Below are positions 10,900 to 20,248 of a stretch of 64,000 nucleotides of DNA, piece by piece (position 1 is the first letter of the stretch; each line of letters opens with the position of its first letter). Under the pieces are notes generated by a model. That model was not told where the DNA came from and did no database searches. It saw only the letters and a list, made by a program, of their open reading frames with translations. The position numbers and the translations under genes are program-made. This stretch comes from Azoarcus sp. (GTDB lineage: Bacteria > Pseudomonadota > Gammaproteobacteria > Burkholderiales > Rhodocyclaceae): contig JAUVVG010000018.1 in the NCBI GenBank assembly GCA_030604735.1, forward strand, positions 1 to 64,000, given 5' to 3'.

Positions 10900-11625
10900 A
10901 TGAATGACCCGGTGACTACTGCTCTCGGCGCGTTGTCTGGTGAGTCGTTTTTGTCCCCGTCGTATGGCGAGGCGCGCGAGTGTGCGCCCGGCAGCGTCGC
11001 GGGGCCGAGCGGCTTGCTGATCGTGCGTCGGCTCGGTCGGGTCGCGTACGAGCCGACCTGGGAGGCGATGCGCCGTTTCACCGATTCGCGCAGCGAGGAT
11101 ACGCCGGACGAGATCTGGCTCCTCGAGCACCCGCCGGTCTACACCCTGGGCCAGGCCGGCAAGTCCGAGCACCTGCTGCGCAACGAAGGTATTCCGCTGG
11201 TCAAGATCGATCGCGGCGGCCAGATCACTTATCACGGCCCTGGCCAGCTGGTGGTGTATCTGATGATCGATCTGGCGCGGCGCAAGCTGAAGGTACGCGA
11301 GCTGGTCCACCTGATGGAGCAGGCCTTGATCGACTTTCTGGCCGCCGTGGACTTGAAGGCCGAACGGGTGGACGGCGCTCCCGGGGTCTATGTGGATGGC
11401 GCGAAGATCGCGGCGCTCGGGCTTCGGGTGCGCAAGGGCTGCAGCTATCATGGCCTCTCGCTCAATGTGGACATGGACCTCACGCCCTTCACCTGGATCA
11501 ACCCATGTGGTTACGAAGGCCTGAAGACGGTGCAGCTCGCCGACTTTGACATCCGGATGGACGTGGCACAAGCCGGTGACGGGCTGCTCGAACATCTATG
11601 TCGGCTGCTGCCGCCGGTTCAATAA
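10900..11625 (+). CDS. lipB: Octanoyl-[ACP]:protein N-octanoyltransferase
   Basis: LipB moves octanoate from ACP to the lipoyl domains of 2-oxoacid dehydrogenases and the glycine cleavage H protein. The 241 residues contain the family signatures [27 protein letters not shown] with Lys169, and NPCGYEGL with the acyl-accepting Cys203. About 35 residues precede the part that aligns with the E. coli N-terminus (GLLIVRRLG), so the true start could be further in. lipA follows 51 bases later, forming the normal lipBA pair. Confidence 0.95.
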   Translation: MNDPVTTALGALSGESFLSPSYGEARECAPGSVAGPSGLLIVRRLGRVAYEPTWEAMRRFTDSRSEDTPDEIWLLEHPPVYTLGQAGKSEHLLRNEGIPLVKIDRGGQITYHGPGQLVVYLMIDLARRKLKVRELVHLMEQALIDFLAAVDLKAERVDGAPGVYVDGAKIAALGLRVRKGCSYHGLSLNVDMDLTPFTWINPCGYEGLKTVQLADFDIRMDVAQAGDGLLEHLCRLLPPVQ

Positions 11626-11676
11626 ACTATCAATGAGTTTCGCCTGAAGGCGGAACCGACTCTTGAGAGCCCCATC

Positions 11677-12624
11677 ATGGAAACCAAGACACGTAAGCAA
11701 CGCGGCGCCGACAAGACCGCCCGCATCCCGATCAAGATCGTCCCGGCCGAACGCCTGAAGAAGCCGGACTGGATCCGGATCAAGCTGGGCGCCGGCCAGG
11801 AGGCCGAGCGGTTCAACGAGATCAAGGCCACCTTGCGCGAGCACAAGCTGCATACCGTGTGCGAAGAGGCTTCCTGCCCGAACATCCACGAGTGCTTCGG
11901 CAAGGGCACCGCGACCTTCATGATCATGGGGGACATCTGCACCCGGCGCTGTCCGTTCTGCGATGTCGGCCATGGTCGTCCCGAGCCGCTCAATCAGAAC
12001 GAACCGGGTGATCTGGCCCGCACGATCGCAGCGATGCGACTCAATTACGTCGTCATCACCTCGGTGGACCGGGACGATTTGCGCGATGGCGGTGCAGAGC
12101 ATTTCGTCGCGTGCATTCGCGAAACCCGGGCGGTGTCGCCCACGACCACGATCGAAGTGCTCGTGCCGGACTTCCGTGGCCGCATGGAGATCGCGCTCGA
12201 GATCTTCGACCAGGCGCCGCCCGACGTGATGAACCACAACCTCGAAACCGTGCCGCGCCTGTACAAGCAGGCCCGTCCGGGTTCCGATTACGCCTACTCG
12301 CTGAAACTGCTGCAGGAATTCAAGCGCCGCCATCCGGAGGTGCCGACCAAGTCCGGCCTGATGGTCGGGCTCGGCGAGACCGACGACGAGATCCTGGAGG
12401 TCATGCGCGACCTGCGCGCCCATGATGTCGAGATGCTGACCATCGGCCAGTACCTGCAGCCGTCCACCGGCCACTTGCCGGTGTTGCGCTACGTGCATCC
12501 CGATACTTTCAAGATGTTCGAGACCGAAGCGCTCAAGATGGGCTTCAAGAACGCCGCCTGCGGGCCGATGGTGCGCTCCAGTTACTGGGCGGACCAGCAG
12601 GCCCACGGCGCCGGCGTGGTCTGA
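11677..12624 (+). CDS. lipA: Lipoyl synthase (radical SAM)
   Basis: LipA inserts two sulfurs into protein-bound octanoate. The 315-residue protein has both iron-sulfur ligand sets: the auxiliary cluster cysteines 62, 67 and 73 ([13 protein letters not shown]) and the radical-SAM CxxxCxxC at 88, 92 and 95 ([10 protein letters not shown]). The C-terminal region carries the conserved [11 protein letters not shown]. Length and start are normal. It is the last recognisable gene of the envelope/lipoate run; the next, unrelated membrane gene follows with almost no gap. Confidence 0.97.
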   Translation: METKTRKQRGADKTARIPIKIVPAERLKKPDWIRIKLGAGQEAERFNEIKATLREHKLHTVCEEASCPNIHECFGKGTATFMIMGDICTRRCPFCDVGHGRPEPLNQNEPGDLARTIAAMRLNYVVITSVDRDDLRDGGAEHFVACIRETRAVSPTTTIEVLVPDFRGRMEIALEIFDQAPPDVMNHNLETVPRLYKQARPGSDYAYSLKLLQEFKRRHPEVPTKSGLMVGLGETDDEILEVMRDLRAHDVEMLTIGQYLQPSTGHLPVLRYVHPDTFKMFETEALKMGFKNAACGPMVRSSYWADQQAHGAGVV

Positions 12625-12642
12625 CACGCTGGGGTACGCGGG

Positions 12643-13092
12643 CTGGAACCGCTCGTCTCGCCACTGAGCGCCTACGGAGACTGGCTACGGGCCTCGCTGT
12701 GGGCGTATCCGGCGCTCGAGGTCGTCCATATCGCCTCGATAGCGATGCTGTTCGGCTCCCTGTTGGTACTCGATCTGCGCCTGTTCGGCCTGGCGCGATC
12801 GCTGGCGGTAAAGGCGCTCGCTTCGCTGACCTTGCCGCTGGCCTTGCTCGGCTTTGCCGGCGCCGCGATGTCCGGCCTGCTGCTTTTCGCGGCCGATGCC
12901 GATGACCTGCTGTTGCATCCGGCCTTTCGCCTGAAGATGCTGCTGCTGACGCTGGCCGGACTCAATGCCGCCGCCTTTCATGCTCGATCCGGCCTCGATC
13001 GACAGGACCTGATCACCCGCTTGCAGCTCGTCTTGTCGCTGATGATCTGGGTCGGCGTGATCATGTGCGGCCGCGCGATCGCTTATCTCTGA
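12643..13092 (+). CDS. Small polytopic membrane protein, DUF6644/DUF2214-like
   Basis: A protein of roughly 115-150 residues with four hydrophobic segments. The open frame after the lipA stop reads LEPLVSPLSAYGDWLRASLW, then YPALEVVHIASIAMLFGS. This resembles the N-terminus of DUF6644-type membrane proteins, so translation probably begins before the first ATG at 12745. No ATG, GTG or TTG is available there; CTG at 12643 or 12664 would have to be used, and the start is therefore uncertain. It precedes a DUF6152-type secreted protein, and I infer a shared envelope role. Function unknown. Confidence 0.6.
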   Translation: MEPLVSPLSAYGDWLRASLWAYPALEVVHIASIAMLFGSLLVLDLRLFGLARSLAVKALASLTLPLALLGFAGAAMSGLLLFAADADDLLLHPAFRLKMLLLTLAGLNAAAFHARSGLDRQDLITRLQLVLSLMIWVGVIMCGRAIAYL

Positions 13093-13292
13093 GCGTCGGC
13101 TGCGAACTTACTGACCGCTATGGGATTCGTACACCGGGTGTGGCGTCGACATGCAGTATCGGCGGCATGTGGTGTCGGGCGGAAGTCGGGAGGTGGTGCC
13201 TCCTGACGGGTTCGCGAGCGGCCCCGCTTGTGTCCGCAGCACCGCCTTCTGCGTCGCCACGCGCCGATGACATTCAGCAACGGAGGCTGTTC

Positions 13293-13763
13293 ATGGAACG
13301 CAGAACGTTTTTACTGGGGGTGGCCGCGGCCGGTTTGTTGCCGGCGGTCGCGCGTGCGCATCACGGCTGGAGTGGTTTCTCGAACACGCCGGTCTACGTC
13401 GCCGGCCGGGTGGTCGATGCACGCTGGCAGAATCCGCATGCCGAGCTCGTGATCGCAGTCGAGTCTTCGCTGGCCTTGCCGGCAGACCTGGGCGAGCGCA
13501 CGCCGCCTGCGCAACGTTCCAACTTCGATGGGGCCGCCATTCTGAGGGGCGCCGAGCTTCCCGCACAGCGCGGCGTGAACTGGACGATACAGCTGGCGCC
13601 GATGTTCCGCATCAGCCAGTGGGAGATTCCGCCGTTTGGTGCCGGCGATAGCGTGGAAGTGATCGGCTACACGATGCTCACCGACAACCCGCCACCCTAC
13701 ATGCGTGCGGAGTACCTGTTCCACGACGGCAAGGTGTTCGGCCTGCGTTCGGCGCCGGCCTGA
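13293..13763 (+). CDS. Secreted DUF6152-type protein
   Basis: A 156-residue protein with an N-terminal signal (MERRTFLLGVAAAGLLPAVARA) followed by AHHGWSGF, typical of small periplasmic DUF6152 proteins of unknown function. The frame is open back to 13065, but a good ribosome-binding site (CGGAGG at 13281-13286) lies just upstream of the ATG at 13293, which also gives the only sensible signal peptide. The gap 13093-13292 upstream holds no gene that I can see. No catalytic motif is evident. Confidence 0.75.
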   Translation: MERRTFLLGVAAAGLLPAVARAHHGWSGFSNTPVYVAGRVVDARWQNPHAELVIAVESSLALPADLGERTPPAQRSNFDGAAILRGAELPAQRGVNWTIQLAPMFRISQWEIPPFGAGDSVEVIGYTMLTDNPPPYMRAEYLFHDGKVFGLRSAPA

Positions 13764-13781
13764 GCATCGATCGATCCCGGC

Positions 13782-14213
13782 TCAGCGGAACATCCGCTCC
13801 TCACGCTCGTGCCGCTCCTGCTCCTCGATGCTGAGGGTCGCGGTCGGGCGGGCCATCAGCCGCCGCAGTCCGATCGGTTCGCCCGATACCTCGCAGTAAC
13901 CGTAGGTACCGTTCGCGATCCGGTCCAGGGCGCCGTCGATCTTGTGGATCTGCTTGCGTTCGCGGTCACGGATGCGCTGTTCCAGTACGTGTTCTTCTTC
14001 CTGGGTCGCCCGGTCGGCCTCGTCCGGTGTTGCAGCGGTTTCCTGCAAGTGGGCGATCGTCGATTGACCGTTCTCCAGCAATTCGTCCCGCATCTGTGCC
14101 AGCATGGTGCGAAAAAATTCGAGTTGGACGTTGTTCATGTAGTCGCTGTCCGGCATCGCGAGAATCTCTTCCGCGGTCGGTCCGGATGTTGCCGAAGGGC
14201 TTTCGTTACTCAT
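13782..14213 (-). CDS. dksA: RNA polymerase-binding transcription factor DksA (cysteine-poor form)
   Basis: DksA binds the RNA polymerase secondary channel and acts with ppGpp in the stringent response. The 143 residues have the coiled-coil region (ERKQIHKIDGALDRIANGTYG) and the zinc-finger-like C-terminal part. In the four zinc-ligand positions only the first Cys remains (GYCEVSGEPIG, then ARPTATLSIEEQ). This is common in alpha- and betaproteobacterial DksA and is not damage. The ATG at 14213 is chosen because a Shine-Dalgarno sequence (TTCAGGAG) precedes it; the frame itself is open to 14294. Confidence 0.92.
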   Translation of the reverse strand: MSNESPSATSGPTAEEILAMPDSDYMNNVQLEFFRTMLAQMRDELLENGQSTIAHLQETAATPDEADRATQEEEHVLEQRIRDRERKQIHKIDGALDRIANGTYGYCEVSGEPIGLRRLMARPTATLSIEEQERHEREERMFR

Positions 14214-14482
14214 TGTCGACCACTCCTGAACGGGGTCACCAAGGACCCGATGGACCATGACGGGACGAGTCTGCTGTGATCCGGCCTGGCGCATGTGGCC
14301 GCGCGAGGGGTGTACATCCGTTTCGTTTGCTCGATCCGGCTAGGAAGGAGATTCGGCAGGCGCCCGTCGCCCCAAGGTGCTGATCGGGTATTTGAGCCCG
14401 AACCAGCCCGCCTTGTCCACAACATTCGGCTCGGAAGCAGGTCGCCAGGTTCCGCAGCGGCGCATCCTGAGAGCGAGTGCGC

Positions 14483-15361
14483 TCAGCGCAGGTAGTACCC
14501 GACGCCGACCAGCTTGCCTGAAACACGCTTGAAAAACGTGTGCTTGCGCTCTATCCGGTCCAACGTCGGGTTGCGCCAGGCGTAACTCAACTCACCCTCG
14601 CCACGGGTGCCCGCTATCGCCAGCATCTCGCTGACCACGGCGCGTCCGACCGGGTCGCGCAGTGCATGTCCGTCGCTGCCGATCAGCTCGGGACTCGCGC
14701 CATGGGCAAGAAACCGTCCGTCATCGATATCGACGACGAAGACGTAAAGATCGTTGCGGATGAAGCGTCCGTCCAGACGCTGGAACTCGGCCAGCGCAGC
14801 CGCTTCGTCACGGGCCAGGGCCTCGATCGCATCGCCGAGCAGGCGCCGTGCCTCGAACTCGGTCGCCCTGGGTGGAAAGTAGCCGACCGCCACGATGATC
14901 TCGCCGACTGTCCGAAAACGCGCCAGCTTGGGTTCTCCGCGGCTGTCGGCCGGATTGAACCAGTGGTACTCGATCTCACCCTCGCCGGCAGTCCTGGCCA
15001 TCTCTATCATTTCGCGAAAGAACGGCCGACCGGCGAGATCGAGCTGGGCGGTCACGTTGTCGCCGATCAGGGCGGCCGACGCACCGCCACTGGCGAGGAA
15101 GCGACCATCGCTGCGCAGGGCGTAGACATACAGGTCGTGGTCGACGAAATCCGGATTTCGGGTGAAATCGCCGACGCCAGCCTCGCCATGCGCTTCGACA
15201 TGCCGGACCGCGCGTTCCAGCAATGCCATCGCCCGGCGGGCCTCGGCCGTCTCAATGCGCGGTGACGTCGTAGTCGCCAGCACGGCAGAGGACAGGATCA
15301 GCGCGAGCAGCAGCCATCCGGCAATCCTCGAGATGCGGGTCGGTAGCGGCAAGGGTTTCAT
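14483..15361 (-). CDS. Secreted or membrane-anchored tandem Cache-domain protein
   Basis: The 292 residues begin with a hydrophobic signal/anchor segment (about 10-30) followed by two similar small-molecule-binding Cache-like domains. The repeat is visible as FVDHDLYVYALRSDGRFLASGG with GRPFFREMIEMARTAGEGEIEY in the first, and FIRNDLYVFVVDIDDGRFLAHG with GRAVVSEMLAIAGTRGEGELSY in the second. No methyl-accepting, kinase or cyclase domain follows, so it is a stand-alone sensor or binding module. It lies next to the TRAP cluster on the same strand but 190 bases beyond it; partnership is only inferred. Confidence 0.75.
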   Translation of the reverse strand: MKPLPLPTRISRIAGWLLLALILSSAVLATTTSPRIETAEARRAMALLERAVRHVEAHGEAGVGDFTRNPDFVDHDLYVYALRSDGRFLASGGASAALIGDNVTAQLDLAGRPFFREMIEMARTAGEGEIEYHWFNPADSRGEPKLARFRTVGEIIVAVGYFPPRATEFEARRLLGDAIEALARDEAAALAEFQRLDGRFIRNDLYVFVVDIDDGRFLAHGASPELIGSDGHALRDPVGRAVVSEMLAIAGTRGEGELSYAWRNPTLDRIERKHTFFKRVSGKLVGVGYYLR

Positions 15362-15551
15362 GGGAATGCTCCATCAACCGGATTGACCGGAAAAGCCAGT
15401 GGACGATGCACCGTGGGGCGTGCAGCCGAGGGCGGTGCAGCCCGGCGTGCGAGCGGCCGGCTCGCGGCTTCGATCCGGGACGGCAGCACGGCTCGGTGGG
15501 ACTGGTGCGCGCCGATACGGCCGCGTCGGGATCGATTCATCGAGGGCGCCC

Positions 15552-16895
15552 TCATCGATAGCCGACCAGCGAGGGTAACCACAGCGACAAGGCCGGGAAG
15601 AAGGCGATGACGAACACGCAGGCCACCGCGGTGATCACGAAGGGGTGGATGCGGGCGGTGATCTGCTCCACCGTGGAACCGCCTATGCCGGACGCAACGA
15701 AGATGTTCTCGCCCAGCGGTGGCGTGGCGAAGCCGATCGACAATGCGCAGATCACCACGATGCCGACATGGGTCGGATCGGCGCCGAGCATGTACATGAC
15801 CGGTAGCAGCACCGGCACCAGGATCATGATCGCGGCCAGCGTCTCCATGAACATGCCGATGAAGAGCAGCAGCACGATGGTCAGCGTCCAGATCAGGTAC
15901 ATGTTGTCGGTGATGCCGAGTAGCGACGACGCGATCATCGCCGGGATCTGCTGCTCGACGAGCAGTCGCCCGAACACGGTCGCGGCGAACAGGATCAGCA
16001 GCACCCGCCCGGTGATCCAGGTCGTGGTCCGCAGCGACTTCAGGATGCCCTTGAATTGCAGTTCCCGGTGCAGCAGCAGGCCGACGAACAAGGTGTAGAA
16101 GATCGCGACGATCGCCGACTCGGTGGGGGTGAACAGGCCGGTGTAGATACCGCCGAGGATGATGATGGGCGCGAGCAGCGACCAGATGCCACGGCGCAGC
16201 GCGGAGCCTATGCTCGCACCGGACCACTTTTCGGTCAGTCCGCGGTAACCGCGACGGCGCGAGATGAAGTAATTCATCGCGATCAGACCGACGGCCATCA
16301 GCAGGCCTGGAATCACACCGGCGATGAACAGCTTGGGGATGGACAGCGACGAGAAGCTGCCATGCTTGGCGATTGCTTCGGGTGGCGGCATCAAGCCCAT
16401 CGCCGAGATCCCGAAGATCACCATCGGGATGGAGGGCGGAATGATGATGCCCAGCCCACCGGATGCCGCGGTGACCGCCGAGGCGTAGCTGCGCTCGTAC
16501 TCGCGCTTGACCATGGCCGGGATCATCAGCATGCCGACCGCGGCGGTGGTGGCCGGGCCGGAGCCGGAGATCGCGCCGAAGAACAGGCAGGCGAGCACGG
16601 TCGCCGCCCCCAGTCCGCCGGTGATCGGCCCGGCCAGGGCCTCGGCGATGTCGACCAGCCGGCGCGAGATGCCGGCCGCCTCCATCAGGGCACCGGCCAG
16701 CACGAAGGCCGGCAAGGCCATCAGCGGGAAACTGCCGACCGAGGTGAAGGCGATCTGCACGAAGGCGATCGGGTTCTGGTCCAGGATCAGGTACGCGACC
16801 ATGGCCGCGCCGGCCAGCGCGACCGTGATCGGGGCGCCGATGATCAGCAGGACAAAGAAGCCGCCGAACAGAATCAGCGAAAGTTGTGTAGCCAT
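15552..16895 (-). CDS. tauM: TRAP transporter large permease (DctM family), probably taurine-specific
   Basis: The large subunit of a tripartite ATP-independent periplasmic transporter, which couples solute import to a sodium gradient. The 447 residues have about 12 membrane segments and DctM-family stretches such as ALPAFVLAGALMEAAGISRR and PPSIPMVIFG. It is the last gene of the binding protein, small permease, large permease order. The substrate is inferred from the adjoining taurine-dehydrogenase-like genes and the analogous tauKLM TRAP system known from alphaproteobacteria. The overlapping 606-codon frame 15358-17178 is a shadow. Confidence 0.85.
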   Translation of the reverse strand: MATQLSLILFGGFFVLLIIGAPITVALAGAAMVAYLILDQNPIAFVQIAFTSVGSFPLMALPAFVLAGALMEAAGISRRLVDIAEALAGPITGGLGAATVLACLFFGAISGSGPATTAAVGMLMIPAMVKREYERSYASAVTAASGGLGIIIPPSIPMVIFGISAMGLMPPPEAIAKHGSFSSLSIPKLFIAGVIPGLLMAVGLIAMNYFISRRRGYRGLTEKWSGASIGSALRRGIWSLLAPIIILGGIYTGLFTPTESAIVAIFYTLFVGLLLHRELQFKGILKSLRTTTWITGRVLLILFAATVFGRLLVEQQIPAMIASSLLGITDNMYLIWTLTIVLLLFIGMFMETLAAIMILVPVLLPVMYMLGADPTHVGIVVICALSIGFATPPLGENIFVASGIGGSTVEQITARIHPFVITAVACVFVIAFFPALSLWLPSLVGYR

Positions 16896-16922
16896 GTCGT
16901 CTCCTGCACCGCGAGCCGGTGC

Positions 16923-17468
16923 TCAGCGCACGGTGTCGGCCGAGCGTTGCATCTGCTGCAGTTCCTCGGCTTCCGGGTCGAGCGCTTCGACCCCCTTGAA
17001 CAGGCGCTGATAGTTGTTCCACAGGATGCGGATGGACATCAGCGCGAAGGCGATCGGCAGGATCATGTAGAAATACTTCATCGGGATGCCGGTGGTCTGC
17101 GACTTCCAGAACACGTTCATCCGGTTGAACACGAAGTCGTAGCTCAGATAGACGAAGTACAGGTTGAACGCCACCCACAACAGGTCGGCGCAGGTCTCGC
17201 TGATCTTCTTCACGATCGGCGGAAACCAGCGGAACTGGAAGCTGACCCGGTTGTGTGCCGACATCTTGGCGGCGACCACTGCGCCGAGGTAGGCGAACCA
17301 GACGAACATGTAGGTCGCCATCTCATCGCCCCAAGGGATCGAGTACTGGAAGAACTGGCGCAACAGGATTTGCGCGAACAACAGGGTGACGAACACGGCG
17401 AGCAGGATCTCGCACAGGTATTCCTCGATGTTGTTCAGATGTCGCCAGATGGCATGTTTCGCGGCCAT
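16923..17468 (-). CDS. tauL: TRAP transporter small permease (DctQ family)
   Basis: A 181-residue membrane protein with four hydrophobic segments, the usual DctQ topology. It contains VFVTLLFAQILLRQFF and SIPWGDEMATYMFVWFAYLGA, typical of the family. DctQ pairs with DctM to form the membrane unit. It lies between the binding protein (76 bases upstream, containing a strong hairpin) and the large permease (27 bases downstream). The symbol depends on reading the cluster as taurine uptake. Confidence 0.82.
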   Translation of the reverse strand: MAAKHAIWRHLNNIEEYLCEILLAVFVTLLFAQILLRQFFQYSIPWGDEMATYMFVWFAYLGAVVAAKMSAHNRVSFQFRWFPPIVKKISETCADLLWVAFNLYFVYLSYDFVFNRMNVFWKSQTTGIPMKYFYMILPIAFALMSIRILWNNYQRLFKGVEALDPEAEELQQMQRSADTVR

Positions 17469-17499
17469 GACGGTCTCCAGGGCTGTTCCGTCGGAAGAC

Positions 17500-17534
17500 C
17501 GGCCCGGACCGACCTTGCCGGTCGGTCCGGGCCG
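17500..17534 (-). terminator. 15-bp perfect hairpin between binding-protein and permease genes
   Basis: The arms CGGCCCGGACCGACC (17500-17514) and its exact complement (17520-17534) enclose a 5-base loop. There is no U-tract, so it is more likely a partial terminator or a 3' mRNA-stabilising element than a full stop. It lies 10 bases after the stop of the solute-binding gene. This could keep binding protein more abundant than the permeases, as reported for other transporter operons. Confidence 0.7.
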
Positions 17535-17544
17535 ATGATCGGGC

Positions 17545-18543
17545 TCAGCGGCCCAGGGCCTTCATCGCGGCGTCGAGCTTTTCCTTGCCGCCGATGCTGG
17601 CGTAGAACTTGGGCCACACCGCGGTGGTGGCCTTCTCGATCCACTCGCGCTCGCCGTCGGCCGGATCGGAGATCTCCATGCCCTTGGCGGTCAGCTCGGC
17701 ACGGATACTGTCCTCGGTCGCCTGCAGGTAGGCGAAGCTGTGATCGGTCGCTTCACGGCCTGCGTCCAGGATGGCCTGCTGGATCGCAGCCGGCTGGTTC
17801 TGGAACACCTGTTCGCTGATGATCAGCGGCTCCAGCGAGAAGATGTAGCGGATGTTGGTGATGTACTTCTGGACCTCGTCGAATTTCATCGCGTGGACCG
17901 TGATGTAGGGGTTGTCCTGCCCGTCCACGACCCGCTGCTGCAGCGCGGTGAAGGTCTCGGACCAGGCCATCGGGGTCGGATTGATCCCCCAGGCCTGATA
18001 GGACGCGATCATGATTTCGTTGCGCGGCACCCGGATCACCAGCCCTTTCAGATCGTCCAGGGTCTCGACCTTGCGCTTGGAGTTGGTCAGTACCCGGAAA
18101 CCGGAATAGGCCCACCCGACGATGCGCACCCCGGCGTCGCGGATGGTGTTCTCGGTGAGCTCCTTGCCGATGTCGCCTTGGGTCAGGGTCTTGGCGTCGT
18201 CGGCGCTCTGGATGACATAGGGCAGGGTCAGCAGGCCGACCGTCGGCGAGAACGGGGTGACGTTGTTGATCGCCAGCACCGAGAAGTCGAGCAAGCCCAT
18301 CGCGGCGTTATTCACCGTGTCGGTTTCGTCGCCGAGCTGGCTGTTCGGGAACAGCGCGACCTTGGCCTTGCCATCGGTCTTGGCTTCCAGCAGTTCGGCG
18401 AATTTGGTGCCAAGCTCCCACTGGGTTCCGCCGGCGGCATCGCCCAGGGCCATGCGGAAGTTCTGCGCCATCGCGCTCGGGGCGGCCAGTGCCAGGCTGG
18501 TGGCGGCCAATACCGGAAGCAGTACGTGTTTTCTGAAGTTCAT
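17545..18543 (-). CDS. tauK: TRAP transporter solute-binding protein (DctP family), probably taurine
   Basis: The periplasmic receptor of the TRAP system. The 332 residues start with a signal peptide cleaved near APSAMA-QNF. DctP-family elements follow: GTKFAELLEAKTDGKAKVALFPNSQLG near the N-terminus, then NSKRKVETLDDLKGLVIRVP and the ligand-binding part around GQDNPYITV. It is the first of three transporter genes and is followed by the perfect hairpin. The substrate is inferred from linkage to tauX/tauY-like and MocR-type genes; other amines or sulfonates are possible. Confidence 0.82.
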   Translation of the reverse strand: MNFRKHVLLPVLAATSLALAAPSAMAQNFRMALGDAAGGTQWELGTKFAELLEAKTDGKAKVALFPNSQLGDETDTVNNAAMGLLDFSVLAINNVTPFSPTVGLLTLPYVIQSADDAKTLTQGDIGKELTENTIRDAGVRIVGWAYSGFRVLTNSKRKVETLDDLKGLVIRVPRNEIMIASYQAWGINPTPMAWSETFTALQQRVVDGQDNPYITVHAMKFDEVQKYITNIRYIFSLEPLIISEQVFQNQPAAIQQAILDAGREATDHSFAYLQATEDSIRAELTAKGMEISDPADGEREWIEKATTAVWPKFYASIGGKEKLDAAMKALGR

Positions 18544-18773
18544 GATGGTCTCCTCGTGTGACGGATGCGGCCGGCCGGGGATGCCGGTGCGGTCGAACCG
18601 CCTTTATGGGGTGGTCTTCTTCGGTCGTACGGGTGAATGCGAATGGGGGCTGCTATGGGTGTCGGTCGTTCTGTCCTCCATGGGGTTCGGTGTGATGAGA
18701 GCGGGCATGTCGTGCGCGATGGCCAGGCATGCAGGGAAAGTTCCGGGGCCGAAGGGGCACCCCGGAGTGGGGT

Positions 18774-20216
18774 TCAGGCGCGTTCGTCCTTGAAGTGGTA
18801 CCAGCGGTACAACCACCACTGTCCGAAGCGTCGGAACGGGGCGAACATCTCGGCCTCGACCAGCTCGCGGATGTTCGGATACGGCAGTCTGGAGCGGAAG
18901 ATCGGCAAATCCAGCGACTGGCCGTGGCCGGCGATCCATTGCGCGAGACGGCGTCCGGCCTGGGCCGAGTACATCACCCCGTTGCCGCCATAGCCGAGCG
19001 CGTAGTAGAGCGATTGCTTCGGGTCGGGCTGGAAAATGCGCGGCATCATGTCATGGCTGACATCGACCCAGCCCCACCACGAGTAGTCGATCTGTATGCC
19101 CCGCAGCGCCGGGAACTTGCGATGCATGCCGGCGATCAGCGTCGCTTCGTACTTCTGTTGCGGGGCGGCGGCACCGGTGATCGCGCTGCGGCTGCCTATC
19201 TGCAGGCGGTTGTCGGGTAGCAGGCGGTAGTAGTGACGCAGGATGCGGGTGTCGGTGATGACCTCGCGGGTGCGGAAGTTGCACGCGGCGATCTCGTCCT
19301 GGGTCAGCGGTCGGGTGACGAGCGAGTTCGACAGAATCGGCAACAGGCGATTCTTCAGTTCCGGGTGCAGCTTGTTCGAGGTGTAGCCGCCGGTCGCCAG
19401 GCCGACTGCCCTGGCCCGCACCGTGCCGCCTGGTGTTCGCAGGATGTGGACGCCGTCGCGGGTCTCGAAGCTTTCGACCGGGCTGGCCGGATGGACCCGT
19501 ACGCCCAGCGCGCGGGCCTTGCGCAGATAGCCGAAGGCGAGCTTGGCGGCGTGGATGCCGATCCCTTCCGGTTCGTGCATTGCCCCGGCGGCCTCCTTGT
19601 CGTCTACATACTCGCGCCGGACCGTTTCCGCATCCAGAATGCGCGCGTCGTAGTTGAAGGTCTCGCGCAACAGCTGCGCCTCCTTCTCCAGTACCGGCAT
19701 GATGCGTGGGCGGTGAGCGATGTACAGATGTCCGCCGGGTTGTGGTTCGCAGTCGATGTCGGCGATCAGGTGCTTGAAGTATTCCATGCCGTCTATGCAT
19801 TCGCGGTGCATCGCGAGCGCGGTCTCGAGACCCCAGCGCTTGATCCACTCGGAGCGCTTGAGCCGGCCGGAGGCGCATTGCGCCTGTCCGCCGTTGCGGG
19901 TGCTGCACCCCCAGGCGCTGCGGTTGGCCTCGAGCACGGTGGCCTTGATGCCGTATTCCTGCGCGAGGTGGATGGCCGCGGTCAGCCCGGTGAAGCCGGA
20001 GCCGACGATCACGACGTCGACATCCATGTCCTCGCGCACCGGGCCGTCGTCCTCGGGCGGTTCGCCGGCAGTGCCAATCCAGTAGGTCGGCGCATATTCC
20101 CGCCCGTGCCCCGGCGTGGCCGAGACCAGCGGATCGTAGGCCGGGTCGTAGGGTTTGGCGGCGCGGGTGGCGCGATGGTCGCTGACGAAGCGGTTTTCAC
20201 GAAGCGCGGTGTCCAT
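18774..20216 (-). CDS. tauY: FAD-dependent oxidoreductase, probable taurine dehydrogenase large subunit
   Basis: A 480-residue DAO-superfamily flavoprotein. The FAD-binding beta-alpha-beta fold is at about 63-93 (DVVIVGSGFTGLTAAIHLAQ), with STRNGGQAQCASGR typical of the PuuB/TauY branch and a C-terminal YALGYGGNGVMYSAQAGRR. TauY oxidises taurine to sulfoacetaldehyde and passes electrons to cytochrome c. The open frame runs back to 20993 over unrelated sequence; MDTALRENRF at 20216 is chosen because it follows tauX by only 32 bases. A gamma-glutamylputrescine oxidase is the main alternative. No sulfoacetaldehyde acetyltransferase (xsc) is in the window. Confidence 0.72.
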   Translation of the reverse strand: MDTALRENRFVSDHRATRAAKPYDPAYDPLVSATPGHGREYAPTYWIGTAGEPPEDDGPVREDMDVDVVIVGSGFTGLTAAIHLAQEYGIKATVLEANRSAWGCSTRNGGQAQCASGRLKRSEWIKRWGLETALAMHRECIDGMEYFKHLIADIDCEPQPGGHLYIAHRPRIMPVLEKEAQLLRETFNYDARILDAETVRREYVDDKEAAGAMHEPEGIGIHAAKLAFGYLRKARALGVRVHPASPVESFETRDGVHILRTPGGTVRARAVGLATGGYTSNKLHPELKNRLLPILSNSLVTRPLTQDEIAACNFRTREVITDTRILRHYYRLLPDNRLQIGSRSAITGAAAPQQKYEATLIAGMHRKFPALRGIQIDYSWWGWVDVSHDMMPRIFQPDPKQSLYYALGYGGNGVMYSAQAGRRLAQWIAGHGQSLDLPIFRSRLPYPNIRELVEAEMFAPFRRFGQWWLYRWYHFKDERA

Positions 20217-20248
20217 CTGCTGGCTCCTCGGGTGATCGCGGGCCGGGT

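Noticed and set aside
12643-12744. A separate small gene in the lipA downstream gap
   Set aside because: The stretch is better read as the N-terminal part of the membrane protein with a non-ATG start.
13782-14213. Loss of three of four DksA zinc-finger cysteines as a novelty
   Set aside because: Cysteine-poor DksA with this pattern is usual in alpha- and betaproteobacteria.
15358-17178. 606-codon minus-strand frame over the TRAP permease genes
   Set aside because: Arg/Asp/His-rich translation with no domain; it is a shadow of the DctM and DctQ genes, which have membrane-protein sequence in their own frames.
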